Assembly (NCBI GenBank): GCA_028688905.1
Contig: JAQTXH010000001.1
Location: 1,035,770 to 1,099,769, forward strand
Source of the DNA: Acidiphilium sp.
Lineage (GTDB): Bacteria; Pseudomonadota; Alphaproteobacteria; Acetobacterales; Acetobacteraceae
DNA length: 64,000 bases
Reading direction: 5' to 3'
The position numbers and the translations under genes were made by a program. Positions 46,753-55,447 of the stretch are shown piece after piece. Position 1 is the first letter of the stretch, and every line of letters starts with the position of its first letter. The notes under the pieces were generated by a model, which made no database searches, was not told the DNA's origin, and saw only the letters and a list, made by a program, of their open reading frames with translations.

Positions 46753-47141
46753 TCTGCGGCCTGTTGAATTGAAGTGTCTTGGGCGGGAAAGCGCGCCAGG
46801 ATCATGTCTTTCAACGATTCCGGCCGGCGGGACGGCATGATGGTACCGGTTTTCGACGTGCCGTAGGATCGCGCATAGATCAGCAAGTCGGGTGCCAGAT
46901 CGGGTGACAATCCGCCGAGCAGATAGCTCCATTTCCCCGGCATCGAGATCGTCGCCGTGCAGCCGCGCTCGCAGGCGGCGAGGCAATCGACAGTGCGGAG
47001 TTCGAGCGGCGCAGGTGCTGCTTCGAGCGAGCGGGCCAGCGCGTCGTGCAGATCGGCACCCATCGGCGTCACGCCTGGTTCGATCTTCAGGCCGGCGCGG
47101 CAGGTGATGCAAACGTGCAGGCACGGAACCGGTTCAGTCAT
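46749..47141 (-). CDS. DUF1636-family Cys-rich protein
   Basis: This 130-residue protein resembles the thioredoxin-fold [2Fe-2S] ferredoxin-like DUF1636 family often placed in cobalamin operons. Four cysteines in CITCRAG and CLAACERGC, with an earlier CLHVC, could bind a cluster or a metal. The start at 47141 is supported by GGAGG about 5 bases upstream. It is the first gene behind the cobalamin riboswitch and overlaps cobW by ATGA. A role in cobalt handling or redox supply to corrin synthesis is a guess. Confidence 0.82.
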   Translation of the reverse strand: MTEPVPCLHVCITCRAGLKIEPGVTPMGADLHDALARSLEAAPAPLELRTVDCLAACERGCTATISMPGKWSYLLGGLSPDLAPDLLIYARSYGTSKTGTIMPSRRPESLKDMILARFPAQDTSIQQAAE

Positions 47142-47304
47142 CTTACCTCCGGACGGATGATCCCGTCGTTCATCAGGCAACGATTACTGACCGTCCCGAC
47201 CAAGGCTGACGCGCCCATGGCCGAAAGACGACGTTTTGACGCGTCGTTGTCGCCGGGGCACCCCGCCCGTGACACGTTCAGTTCGGTCCGGCTTGCGCCG
47301 GATC

Positions 47305-47495
47305 GGGGATGGCAGGTCTCCTGGCTCACGGCGTCGGGGAGTTCGATCCCCGTGGTTTTCATCGCCTTCCCGGCGATCCCGCGGGATCGGCCAGTGGCAC
47401 AATGACAAAAACCGCGCCGCTTACAGTTGCGGGGGCAGCCGTGGCGTTACACCACGTTCCCTATTAACCTTCCTCACGGAAGGACCATCTGAACA
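47305..47495 (-). ncRNA. Cobalamin riboswitch
   Basis: Read on the minus strand, the region has the conserved parts of the B12 aptamer in order: AATAGGGAA and GGTG-like 5' segment near 47455-47475, the strongly conserved GGCTGCCCCCGCAACTGTAA at about 47423-47442, GCCACTG near 47390, and the B12 box AGCCAGGAGACCTGCC at 47311-47326. It lies in the leader of DUF1636-cobW-cobN-cobG-cobH-cobI-cobJ. A TCCGGC-GCAA-GCCGGA hairpin (47287-47302) follows the aptamer; without a U tract it suggests translational or Rho control. High adenosylcobalamin should lower expression. Confidence 0.95.
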
Positions 47496-47497
47496 TA

Positions 47498-47527
47498 ATC
47501 ATACAAGCGGGGCCGAGGGTCTGTCAA
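47498..47527 (-). promoter_or_regulatory. Sigma-70 promoter of the riboswitch operon
   Basis: On the minus strand TTGACA (47522-47527) is followed after 18 bases by TATGAT (47498-47503), a near-consensus promoter directly before the riboswitch. The start of transcription would fall at about 47490. The 412-base gap between DUF1636 and cobU holds this promoter, the riboswitch and its expression platform, and presumably an unresolved cobU promoter on the other strand. Confidence 0.65.
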
Positions 47528-47553
47528 AATTTTGCAAAACGAACATAGGAGCC

Positions 47554-48066
47554 ATGCCCATCCACCCCAACCTCACCCTTATTCTCGGCGGCGCGCGTTC
47601 CGGCAAAAGCCTGCATGCCGAGACTCTGCTGACCATTCATCCCGCGCCTTGGATTTACATTGCCACGGCACAGAGTTTTGACGATGAGATGCGCGAGCGG
47701 ATCGCGGCTCATCGGGCGCGGCGGGATGCGGGGTGGCGGACGGTGGAAGCGCCGGTGGATCTGGTCGGGGCTTTGGCGAATACGGGCACCGCACCGGTGT
47801 TGGTCGATTGCCTGACCTTGTGGCTGACCAATCTGCTGCTGGTCGGGGCCGATCTGGCGGCGGAGTCGGCGGCGCTGGAGCACGCCCTGCTCGCCCGCGC
47901 CGCACCGACCATTCTAGCGGCGAGCGAGGTCGGTTTGGGCATCGTTCCGGATAATCCGCTCGCACGGCGATTTCGTGACGCGGCCGGGTTGCTGCATCAA
48001 CGGATCGCGGCACGGGCGGATCGGGTGGTTCTGATGGTCGCCGGGTTGCCGCTGGTGGTGAAATGA
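47554..48066 (+). CDS. cobU: Adenosylcobinamide kinase/guanylyltransferase
   Basis: CobU (CobP in Pseudomonas naming) phosphorylates adenosylcobinamide and transfers GMP to it. The 170-residue protein has the P-loop ILGGARSGKS, YIATAQSFDDEMRERIAAHRARR with the guanylylated His region, and LVDCLTLWLTNLL. ATG at 47554 is preceded by AGGAG, though spacing is short. It starts the plus-strand group cobU-cobO-cobQ, divergent from the riboswitch operon. Confidence 0.95.
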   Translation: MPIHPNLTLILGGARSGKSLHAETLLTIHPAPWIYIATAQSFDDEMRERIAAHRARRDAGWRTVEAPVDLVGALANTGTAPVLVDCLTLWLTNLLLVGADLAAESAALEHALLARAAPTILAASEVGLGIVPDNPLARRFRDAAGLLHQRIAARADRVVLMVAGLPLVVK

Positions 48067-48073
48067 GGCTGCA

Positions 48074-48676
48074 ATGAGCGAAAACGAGGCGCGGCACCGC
48101 GATAAGATGGCCAAGCGGAAAGCCGTGCAGGATGCGGAAGTGGCCGGCAAGACCATCGAAAAGGGTCTGCTGATCGTCCACACCGGCCCCGGCAAGGGTA
48201 AATCGACCGCGGCGTTCGGCTTGGCGCTGCGCATGTTGGGTTACGGGCGGCACGTGGCCGTGGTGCAGTTCATCAAGGGGGTCTGGGCGACCGGCGAGCG
48301 TGCGGCGCTAGCGCGGTTCGATGACCTGATCGAATTTCACACAATGGGCGAGGGTTTCACCTGGGAAACCCAGGACCGGTCGCGCGATGTCGCGTCCTGC
48401 AGCCGCGCGTGGGAAACGGCGCTTGGATTGCTTGCACGGCCCGATATCGCGCTGCTGATCCTCGATGAACTCAACATCGCGCTGCGCTATGATTATATGC
48501 CGCTCGACGAGGTTCTGGACGCCGTGGCGGCGCGGCCTGCGACCATGCACGTCGTCATCACCGGCCGCAACGCCAAACCGGGTCTGATCGCGGCGGCTGA
48601 TCTGGTCACCGAAATGGCGGCGGTCAAACATCATTTCGCCGCCGGGGTAAAAGCGCAGCAGGGCATCGAGTTTTGA
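48074..48676 (+). CDS. cobO: Corrinoid adenosyltransferase
   Basis: CobO (BtuR/CobA type) transfers the adenosyl group from ATP to cob(I)yrinic acid a,c-diamide. The 200-residue protein has a P-loop [20 protein letters not shown], then [17 protein letters not shown] and [14 protein letters not shown]. Length and motifs match the family. It follows cobU by 7 bases, and its stop overlaps the TTG start of cobQ. Confidence 0.96.
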   Translation: MSENEARHRDKMAKRKAVQDAEVAGKTIEKGLLIVHTGPGKGKSTAAFGLALRMLGYGRHVAVVQFIKGVWATGERAALARFDDLIEFHTMGEGFTWETQDRSRDVASCSRAWETALGLLARPDIALLILDELNIALRYDYMPLDEVLDAVAARPATMHVVITGRNAKPGLIAAADLVTEMAAVKHHFAAGVKAQQGIEF

Positions 48677-50139
48677 GGGCGCGCGCCCTGATGTTCCAAG
48701 GCACCGGCTCCAGCGTCGGCAAATCCACTCTCGTCGCGGGGTTCGCCCGGGCGCTGACCCGGCGCGGCCTGCGCGTGCTGCCGTTCAAGCCGCAGAACAT
48801 GTCGAACAACGCCGCCGTCACACCCGATGGCGGGGAGATCGGGCGCGCTCAGGCGCTCCAGGCGCTGGCCTGCGGCGCGGTGCCGAGCGTTCACATGAAC
48901 CCGGTTTTGCTCAAGCCGCAAAGCGAAACCGGGTCGCAGATTATTGTGCAAGGCCACGTGTTCGGGACGGCCCGGGCGCGCGACTATCAGGTATTCAAGC
49001 CACAACTGATGCCCTACGTGCTGGAGAGTTTCGCCCAACTGCGCGCCGAGGCCGATGTGGTGCTGGTCGAGGGGGCCGGCAGCGCTTCCGAGATCAATCT
49101 GCGCGCCAACGACATCGCCAATATGGGATTCGCCCGCGCCACCAACACCCCGGTGGTACTGATCGGCGATATCGATCGCGGCGGGGTGATCGCCGCCCTG
49201 GTCGGTACCAAAACCGTGCTGGATCCCACCGATGCCTCGCTGATCAAGGGGTTCATCGTCAATAATATGCGCGGCGACAAAACCCTGTTCGCCGATGGCA
49301 TGGCGATGATCGCCGGGCGCACCGGCTGGCAACCGCTAGGATTGGTGCCGTATTTCGCACGGATGCGCGACCTCCCCGCCGAAGACGCCGCCGATCTCGC
49401 GGCCAAAGCGCCGCCGCGCCATCCCGAGGCGAAACTGCGAATCGCAGTGCCGATACTGCCCTTTATCGCCAATTTCGACGATCTTGATCCGCTCGCTGCC
49501 GAACCCGACGTCGATGTCATGTTCCTGCAACGTGGCACGCCGATTCCGGCCAGCATCGACCTGATCATCCTGCCCGGCTCGAAATCGACCATCGCCGATC
49601 TGGCGGCGCTGCGTGACGAGGGCTGGGACGTCGATATTCTGGCGCATCACCGGCGCGGTCTCCATGTGCTCGGCCTGTGCGGCGGTTATCAGATGCTGGG
49701 GCGGACGATTGCCGATCCGGACGGCCTCGAAGGTCCGGTTGGAAGCGTTGCCGGGCTTGGTCTGCTCGAAATTGAAACCGTGCTCACAGGCGGCAAGCGG
49801 CTCTCCGCGACAAACGGCACGCTGATCGCTGATACGGCGGCATTTTCGGGCTACGAAATGCATATTGGTTGCACCACAGGCCCCGCCACCACCCGGCCCG
49901 TGCTGCGCTTCGCCGATGGCCGCCCCGATGGTGCCCAATCGCCCGATGGCCGGGTGAGCGGCACCTATGTTCATGGACTGTTTGCCGCTGACGCCGCCCG
50001 TGGCGCGCTATTGCGCCGGTTCGGCGCGACCCCCGCCGCGCGCGATTACCGGGTGGAGACCGATGCCGTGCTCGATGCGCTGGCGGCACATCTGGAGACC
50101 CATGCCGACATCGACTCCCTGCTCAGCCTGGCAGGATAA
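48673..50139 (+). CDS. cobQ: Cobyric acid synthase
   Basis: CobQ amidates side chains b, d, e and g of adenosylcobyrinate diamide. The 488-residue protein has an N-terminal ATPase domain ([26 protein letters not shown]) and a C-terminal glutamine amidotransferase domain with nucleophile Cys in [12 protein letters not shown] near residue 335 and [10 protein letters not shown]. The TTG start at 48673 keeps the normal RARALM N-terminus; an ATG 18 bases later would trim it. Its end overlaps convergent cobD by 17 bases. Confidence 0.96.
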   Translation: MRARALMFQGTGSSVGKSTLVAGFARALTRRGLRVLPFKPQNMSNNAAVTPDGGEIGRAQALQALACGAVPSVHMNPVLLKPQSETGSQIIVQGHVFGTARARDYQVFKPQLMPYVLESFAQLRAEADVVLVEGAGSASEINLRANDIANMGFARATNTPVVLIGDIDRGGVIAALVGTKTVLDPTDASLIKGFIVNNMRGDKTLFADGMAMIAGRTGWQPLGLVPYFARMRDLPAEDAADLAAKAPPRHPEAKLRIAVPILPFIANFDDLDPLAAEPDVDVMFLQRGTPIPASIDLIILPGSKSTIADLAALRDEGWDVDILAHHRRGLHVLGLCGGYQMLGRTIADPDGLEGPVGSVAGLGLLEIETVLTGGKRLSATNGTLIADTAAFSGYEMHIGCTTGPATTRPVLRFADGRPDGAQSPDGRVSGTYVHGLFAADAARGALLRRFGATPAARDYRVETDAVLDALAAHLETHADIDSLLSLAG

Positions 50140-51109
50140 AAATGGCGAACAGCCAGACGACCCCGATCTGCAGCAGCGACGCCAGACGGAATAGCGCCAG
50201 TGCCTTGACGATGTCGGCGGCGTCGGCTTGTGCGCGCCCATCGCCCATCCAGGCGTCGTCAACCCGGATGGCACCGTAAACCCGCGGCCCGGCAAGGCGC
50301 AGCCCAAGCGCGCCCGCTATCGCCGCCTCAGGCCAGCCTGCGTTGGGCGAACGGTGACGGCGGGCGTCGTGCCGCAGCACCCGCAGTGCGGCGCTCCCGC
50401 TGGCATGGGGGTGCAGCACGGCGGCAATCACGATCCAGACCGCCGCCAACCGCGAGGCCGGTAGGTTTAATCCGTCGTCAAGCCGTGCCGCGGCCCAACC
50501 GAAGGCTTCATGGCGCTTGGTGCGATGCCCGACCATGCTGTCTGCTGTGTTCATCGCCTTGTAGATCGCGATCCCCGGCAGACCGAGCAACGCACACCAC
50601 AAGGCGGGGGCCACCACGGCATCGGAAAAATTTTCGGCAAGACTCTCGATTGCGGCCCGGGCCACACCGGCTTCATCAAGGCTGGCCGGGTCGCGCCCGA
50701 CGATATGCGCCACCGCAGCGCGGCCGCCCTCAACCCCACCGGCGCGCAACCCCTCCGCTACCGCGCGAACGTGCTCGGCCAGGGAACGTCCGGCAAGCAA
50801 ACTGCTCGCCACGAACGCCAGAGCGGCCAGTGCGACCAGTCGCGGCAGCAACACAATCAGGGCGATCTGTGCCAGCATTGCCGGCACCCCGGCGGCAAGC
50901 ACGATCGCGATCACCGCGACGATGCCACGTCTCTGCCTTTTGCCGAATGACAATGCGGGATCGTTCAGCCAGGTATCCAGCCCCGCAATCAGCGCCCCCA
51001 CCCACATCACGGGATGTCGGATCGCACGAAATATCGTAGTGGGGTACCCGGCAATGGCTTCGATGGTGAGGGCAAGCGCCGCAACCGGAAGGGTGATCGC
51101 AAAGTTCAT
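50123..51109 (-). CDS. cobD: Adenosylcobinamide-phosphate synthase
   Basis: CobD (CbiB in Salmonella naming) attaches the aminopropanol arm to adenosylcobyrate. The 328-residue membrane protein has several hydrophobic segments and the family blocks [40 protein letters not shown] and [23 protein letters not shown]. The start at 51109 removes an N-terminal run of non-homologous sequence. It is divergent from cobC, the next step in aminopropanol supply. Confidence 0.93.
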   Translation of the reverse strand: MNFAITLPVAALALTIEAIAGYPTTIFRAIRHPVMWVGALIAGLDTWLNDPALSFGKRQRRGIVAVIAIVLAAGVPAMLAQIALIVLLPRLVALAALAFVASSLLAGRSLAEHVRAVAEGLRAGGVEGGRAAVAHIVGRDPASLDEAGVARAAIESLAENFSDAVVAPALWCALLGLPGIAIYKAMNTADSMVGHRTKRHEAFGWAAARLDDGLNLPASRLAAVWIVIAAVLHPHASGSAALRVLRHDARRHRSPNAGWPEAAIAGALGLRLAGPRVYGAIRVDDAWMGDGRAQADAADIVKALALFRLASLLQIGVVWLFAIFILPG

Positions 51110-51133
51110 GGTAGACGGCGTAAAATACCAAGC

Positions 51134-52162
51134 ATGGCCCCGGCTACCATGATCCGGCCGCCGGTGACAGGCGCGGCGATGGTCCACGGCGGCCAACTGG
51201 AAGCAGCGCGGCGGCAATTTCCGGAGGCCCCGCTGCCGTTGATCGACCTTTCCACCGGCATCAATCCGATCGCGTATCCGCTTCCGGCTCTGCCCGCCGC
51301 GTGCTTTACCCGGTTGCCGGAATCCGAAGCCGTTCTATACCTCGAACGCATTGCAGCGGAGGCGTACGGCGCGGCCGATCCGGCCACGGTCGCCGCCGCC
51401 CCGGGCACCCAAATTCTGATCGATCTGCTGCCCCGGCTACTGGCGCTGCCAAGCGTTGCGGTGCTCGGCCCGACCTATGCCGAACATGCCGCCGCCTGGG
51501 CGCGGACCGGCAGTGCGGTGTCCGATATCACATCCCTTGCGGACTTGGGCGATGAACGTGCCCTGGTTGTATGCAACCCGAACAATCCGGACGGACGCAT
51601 CATCGCCCCCGCGGTCCTCCACGCTCTCGCCGATCGCCTGGCATCGCGTGGCGGCTATCTGGTGGTCGATGAGGCCTTCGCCGACCTCATCACGCCGGAC
51701 ATCAGCCTCGCCTCTGCCCTGCCGCACCCGGCGATCGTCGTGCTGCGCTCCTTCGGCAAAACCTACGGCTTGGCCGGAGTCCGGCTCGGGTTCGCAATCG
51801 CATCGTGTCCGCTCACGACAATAATCCGCGCCGCGCTCGGCCCCTGGGCGGTTTCCGGCCCGGCGATCACCATCGGCAGCACCGCCCTCGCCGACCGTAA
51901 CTGGCTGACCCAAACCCGTCAGCGCCTCGACCATGAGGTTCGGATGCTTGATGCGCACCTGGGCCGGGCAGGATTGCCGGTGATCGGCGGCACATCATTG
52001 TTTCGGCTCGCAGCAGCGCCCACGGCCCCGGAGTGGTACGCCCGGCTTGGCCACGCCGGGATTATCATCCGCCGTTTCGAGACGGCACCAGAATGGCTGC
52101 GCTTCGGCATCCCCGGCACCGCGACCGCATGGTCGCGACTGAACCTGGCCTTAAAGGGTTGA
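51134..52162 (+). CDS. cobC: PLP-dependent threonine-phosphate decarboxylase-like enzyme
   Basis: CobC (CobD in Salmonella naming) makes (R)-1-amino-2-propanol phosphate from threonine phosphate. The 342-residue class I aminotransferase-fold protein has HGGQLEAARRQFPEAPLPLIDLSTGINP at its start in pieces, VVCNPNNPDGRI, DEAFADL and the PLP lysine in LRSFGKTYGLAGVRLGF. Starts at 51134 or 51149 are both possible; neither has a clear ribosome binding site. The gene is divergent from cobD with a 24-base gap and overlaps the next gene's end by 12 bases. Confidence 0.9.
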   Translation: MAPATMIRPPVTGAAMVHGGQLEAARRQFPEAPLPLIDLSTGINPIAYPLPALPAACFTRLPESEAVLYLERIAAEAYGAADPATVAAAPGTQILIDLLPRLLALPSVAVLGPTYAEHAAAWARTGSAVSDITSLADLGDERALVVCNPNNPDGRIIAPAVLHALADRLASRGGYLVVDEAFADLITPDISLASALPHPAIVVLRSFGKTYGLAGVRLGFAIASCPLTTIIRAALGPWAVSGPAITIGSTALADRNWLTQTRQRLDHEVRMLDAHLGRAGLPVIGGTSLFRLAAAPTAPEWYARLGHAGIIIRRFETAPEWLRFGIPGTATAWSRLNLALKG

Positions 52163-52882
52163 TTGAAAATGATCTTTCAGGGCGGTGGCAATGACCGCCA
52201 TCCGGTCACCGAGGCCGCGCGGGCGGAGGACATCGCCGCGCCGCAGCCGCGCCAGATCGCGTCGCGCCAGCACTGCGGGCAGCGTCACCGCCAAGGCCGC
52301 ACGGGGCGGATTGCGGGTCAGTAGATTATGAGCGTGGCCGATCAAAACCGTCGGCTCCGTGCCGTCGGCGGGCAACAGGTTACGCCCCACCGCCTGTAAG
52401 GCCGGGGCCGCGCGAAGGATCGATGCGATCGCATAGCCCGCCCCGATATCCTCCAGCGTCGTCAATTCATCCGGATGGGACAGCCCCAGCGCCCGCCCAG
52501 CCACCCGCATCAACCTACCCGCCGTGCCGCGCGTATAGGCCAGAAACGCGGGCAGATCGGCAATAGGCTCGGCTTCCGCCTCCCGCACGTCGATCAATGC
52601 GATCAGGTCTTCGGGGTCGAATACGCCGAGGTGCAACGCGTCGCGCAGCAAATTGGCCACCGGATGCTCACGCGCCGCCCCTTGTACCACCTCCCGCCAC
52701 CAATGTAGCCGGATCAGGACCAACGGCGGCGTGCTGGCCACCTCGCCGGCCCGCGCCAGTTCGTGGTTGAAGGCGTAGAGGGTCAGCAGCGCATGCCGTT
52801 GGGCGGGCGGCGCGAAAATTGCGCCCAGGAACCGGTCCGGATCGGCACGACGGACCAGAGCCGCCAGTTCCCTCTCCGTCAT
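52151..52882 (-). CDS. Squalene/phytoene synthase family protein
   Basis: This 243-residue protein resembles the trans-isoprenyl synthase-like group that includes NDUFAF6 and short phytoene synthase relatives. Motifs: LLTLYAFNHELARAGEVAS near residue 35, LIRLHWWREVV near 58, and IADLPAFLAYTRGTAGRLMR in the middle. The Asp-rich DxxxD metal motifs of true head-to-head synthases are not obvious, so prenyl condensation is doubtful and a complex I assembly-like role is an alternative. It ends inside cobC by 12 bases. Confidence 0.75.
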   Translation of the reverse strand: MTERELAALVRRADPDRFLGAIFAPPAQRHALLTLYAFNHELARAGEVASTPPLVLIRLHWWREVVQGAAREHPVANLLRDALHLGVFDPEDLIALIDVREAEAEPIADLPAFLAYTRGTAGRLMRVAGRALGLSHPDELTTLEDIGAGYAIASILRAAPALQAVGRNLLPADGTEPTVLIGHAHNLLTRNPPRAALAVTLPAVLARRDLARLRRGDVLRPRGLGDRMAVIATALKDHFQSTL

Positions 52883-53002
52883 TGCGGGATGCGATCAAAG
52901 CTTGACGCAGCACCCTCTGGACCATAGCTACGAGGGACGCAACCGGTGCGGTTCGCGCGCCGGCCCGCAGGCAGAATCCCAAACAATATCGGAGGTGCCA
53001 TC

Positions 53003-53608
53003 ATGGCATTCGAACTCCCCACACTACCCTACGCTCATAGCGCACTGGCCGGTCACGGCATGTGTCAGGAAACCCTTGAACTGCATCATGACAAGCATCA
53101 CCAAGCCTATGTGACGGCGCTGAACGGTTTCGTCGAGAAAAATGCCGAATTGCAGGGCAAGAGCCTCGAAGACATCATCAAGCACACCCATGGCAAGGCC
53201 GATATGGCACCGGTGTTCAACAATGCCGGACAGCATTGGAATCATTCACATTTCTGGCCGATGATGTCGCCGACCGATGGCGGCAAGATCCCGGCACGGC
53301 TGGAGAAAAAGCTGACCGAGGATTTCGGTTCGGTGGATAAGTTCAAGGAAGCCTTCAAGACCGCGGCGACCACTCAATTCGGCTCCGGCTGGGCGTGGCT
53401 GGTGCTCCAGCCCGACGGCAAGCTGGCGGTGACCAAGTCGCCGAACGGCTCCAACCCGCTCGCCACCGGCGAAGGCAAGGTGCTGCTCGGCATCGACGTG
53501 TGGGAACACTCCTACTACCTCGATTTCCGCAACCGCCGGCCGGACTATGTAACCAACTGGCTCGACAAAATTGCCCATTATGCTCACGCCGAGCACCTCC
53601 TGGGCTGA
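53003..53608 (+). CDS. sodB: Superoxide dismutase, Fe type
   Basis: SodB dismutes superoxide in the cytoplasm. The 201-residue protein has metal ligands in LELHHDKHHQAYV (His near 27), QHWNHSHFW (His near 75), and GIDVWEHSYYLDF (Asp and His). GQHWNHSHFWPMMSP and FGSGWAWLV fit the iron-type group, although Fe/Mn choice cannot be settled from sequence alone. GGAGG lies 8 bases before the ATG. Two hairpins and a copy of the 106-bp element follow. Confidence 0.95.
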   Translation: MAFELPTLPYAHSALAGHGMCQETLELHHDKHHQAYVTALNGFVEKNAELQGKSLEDIIKHTHGKADMAPVFNNAGQHWNHSHFWPMMSPTDGGKIPARLEKKLTEDFGSVDKFKEAFKTAATTQFGSGWAWLVLQPDGKLAVTKSPNGSNPLATGEGKVLLGIDVWEHSYYLDFRNRRPDYVTNWLDKIAHYAHAEHLLG

Positions 53609-53609
53609 C

Positions 53610-53630
53610 TTATACTCACTTTGAGTATAA
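53610..53630 (+). terminator. Hairpin just after sodB
   Basis: TTATACTCA-CTT-TGAGTATAA is a perfect 9-bp stem with a 3-base loop, starting 2 bases after the sodB stop. It is AT-rich and not followed by a proper T tract, so it may be an RNA stabiliser or a partial terminator. Confidence 0.5.
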
Positions 53631-53636
53631 TATGAT

Positions 53637-53669
53637 ACAATGGCTTCGGTTCATCTCCGGAGCCATTGT
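53637..53669 (+). terminator. Second hairpin after sodB
   Basis: ACAATGGCTTCGG and CCGGAGCCATTGT pair over 13 positions (one G-T wobble) around a 7-base loop. This is a strong structure, but no T tract follows on either strand. It may act with the preceding hairpin as an mRNA 3' end. Confidence 0.5.
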
Positions 53670-53680
53670 CATATGGGGAC

Positions 53681-53786
53681 TCGAGCATGACCGCTTGAGG
53701 ACGAACGGGCTCTATCACCATTTTTGCGAGAAATTTCATTGCCTTCGATTGCCGCGGGTGCGTCAACCTTAAGCAATATTGCTTTG
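53681..53786 (+). repeat. Dispersed 106-bp element, copy B
   Basis: Second copy of the element, in the gap between sodB and yajC. It is the most degraded at the edges (TCGAGC start, GCTTTG end) but keeps the central TTTTTGCGAG, TTTCATTGC and AAGCAATATTGCTT parts. Hand count gives 82 of 106 identities to each of copies A and C. Confidence 0.82.
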
Positions 53787-53867
53787 TGCCCTGTCGCTCA
53801 ACGCCACCAATCGGTCGAGAGTTTGCCCGGCAACGCCATTGCAGGAAAGCGTCACCGTACAACTCCT

Positions 53868-54230
53868 TTATTTTGTGGCTTTTTTGATGTCGGCGATTTT
53901 GGTGTCCGGCTTAGTATCGCTCAGAACCGTGGTGATGGTGCTGCGCAGCACGGTGACGCGCACATTCGGGGCGATATCGACTTCGATTTCCTCGGCCCCG
54001 TCGGTCGCTTTCGCCACCTGGCCGATGAAGCCGCCGCCGGTCACCACCTTGTCCCCCCGCCGGATGGCGGCGAGCCGGGTCTTCAGGGCCTTGGCCTGCT
54101 GCTGCTGTGGCCGGATCAGGAGAAAGTAGAAAACAATGACGATGAGCACGATCGGCGCGAAGCTGATGATGGCCGACATTCCGCCCGAAGCAGATGAGGC
54201 GTCGGCGGCGTAGGCGGTGGCAATGAACAT
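53868..54230 (-). CDS. yajC: Preprotein translocase accessory subunit YajC
   Basis: YajC is a single-span inner-membrane protein that associates with SecDF. The 120-residue protein has one membrane segment at about 20-41 (IISFAPIVLIVIVFYFLLI) followed by RPQQQQAKALKTRLAAIRRGDKVVTGGGFIG, broken here into the usual RPQQQ and GDKVVTGGG blocks, and a small C-terminal domain. It is slightly long at the N-terminus, ending in the AYAADA stretch. secD/secF are not downstream in this window. Divergent from the DUF815 gene. Confidence 0.93.
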   Translation of the reverse strand: MFIATAYAADASSASGGMSAIISFAPIVLIVIVFYFLLIRPQQQQAKALKTRLAAIRRGDKVVTGGGFIGQVAKATDGAEEIEVDIAPNVRVTVLRSTITTVLSDTKPDTKIADIKKATK

Positions 54231-54319
54231 GGGGGTATCCTGATGTGAAACTGTGATGGTTGTCCTTGGTCGCGCGGGACCATAGTTTGCGGGTCCGCCC
54301 CGTCAAGCCAGGAGTCGTA

Positions 54320-55192
54320 ATGGACCAACCGATGACCGAATTACTCACCCGCATCGCGGATGCCCTGGAACGGTTGGCACCGCCGCCGCCTACCCCCGCA
54401 TCGCTTGCGGGGCACGATGCTTTTTTGTGGCATCCGGCGCGGTGGACGCTTGAACCGGTCGATCATGTGTCGCGGGTCGATATCGGGCTGCTCAAGGGTG
54501 TCGAGCGGCAGAAGGGTATTTTGCTAGAGAACACGCTGCGCTTTGCCCGTGGGTTCACCGCCAACAATGCGATGCTGTGGGGTGCCCGGGGAATGGGAAA
54601 ATCGTCGCTGGTGAAGGCGGCGCACGCGGCGGCGAATGCGGCCCACGCGGGTAGCCTGGCGTTGATTGAAATCCAGCGTGAAGATATCGCCACCCTGCCC
54701 GCTCTATTGGATATCGTGCGGCCACAATCGCGCAGAAGCTTGGTGCTATGCGATGATCTTTCCTTCGAACGCGAGGACGCCGACTACAAGGCATTGAAAT
54801 CGGTGCTGGACGGCGGGATCAAGGGGCGGCCGGACAATGTGCTGTTCTATGCGACATCGAACCGGCGACATCTGATGCCGCGCGACATGATCGAAAATGA
54901 GCGCAGCACCGCGATCAACCCGTCGGAGGCGACCGAGGAAAAAGTGTCACTGTCCGACCGTTTCGGCATCTGGATCGGATTTCACAATTGCGACCAGTCG
55001 ACTTTTTTTGCGATGGTGGATGGCTATGCCGCTGCATTCGGACTGCCGATCGCCCCCGAAGCGCTGCATGCCGAGGCGGTGGAGTGGTCGGTCACGCGCG
55101 GCGCACGATCCGGGCGGGTCGCGTGGCAATTCATCAATGATCTGGCGGGGCGTCTCGGGCAAGGTGTTGAGGGTGCCGAGGTCAGTCTCTGA
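54320..55192 (+). CDS. DUF815-family AAA-type ATPase
   Basis: This 290-residue ATPase has Walker A LWGARGMGKSSL near residue 95, Walker B SLVLCDDLSFE near 142 and YATSNRRHLM (sensor-1-like). ALKSVLDGGIKGRPDNVL and SLSDRFGIWIGFHNC are typical of DUF815, a family of unknown function common in proteobacteria. AGGAG precedes the chosen ATG by 6 bases. It is next to yajC in many genomes, but no function can be given. Confidence 0.88.
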   Translation: MDQPMTELLTRIADALERLAPPPPTPASLAGHDAFLWHPARWTLEPVDHVSRVDIGLLKGVERQKGILLENTLRFARGFTANNAMLWGARGMGKSSLVKAAHAAANAAHAGSLALIEIQREDIATLPALLDIVRPQSRRSLVLCDDLSFEREDADYKALKSVLDGGIKGRPDNVLFYATSNRRHLMPRDMIENERSTAINPSEATEEKVSLSDRFGIWIGFHNCDQSTFFAMVDGYAAAFGLPIAPEALHAEAVEWSVTRGARSGRVAWQFINDLAGRLGQGVEGAEVSL

Positions 55193-55447
55193 AAAAATTT
55201 ATCTATTCCGAATCTTGCGGTACAGCGGTTGCCTGCGCAAGTGATGGCAAGTACGGCTGCATTGGCGCGCAATCACCCCGCTGCGAAGGCACCTTGGTTG
55301 CGCCCTACGCGGGGATCGGCGGAAATTCCGGCACGCGCGTTGCTTGACAGTGCCCATGACAACCGGATTACAGACGCTCATATATCATGATGGGGTGCGC
55401 ATGTTGCGGCCCGATCGCAACCGACAAACCGGCTGGAGAGCCTGCTG
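55193..55447 (+). promoter_or_regulatory. Intergenic region before tonB with a candidate promoter
   Basis: In this 255-base gap TTGACA (55344-55349) is followed after 18 bases by TTACAG (55368-55373), a plausible promoter for tonB about 75 bases before its ATG. The part at about 55278-55320 folds as CCCCGC...GCGGGG enclosing an inner AAGG/CCTT stem, which could be a DUF815 terminator or part of a small RNA. No gene was recognised. Confidence 0.4.

Noticed and set aside
53584-53862. A 92-codon minus-strand gene between sodB and yajC
   Set aside because: It is the reverse reading of the 106-bp element plus flanking hairpins, with similar readings at the other two copies.
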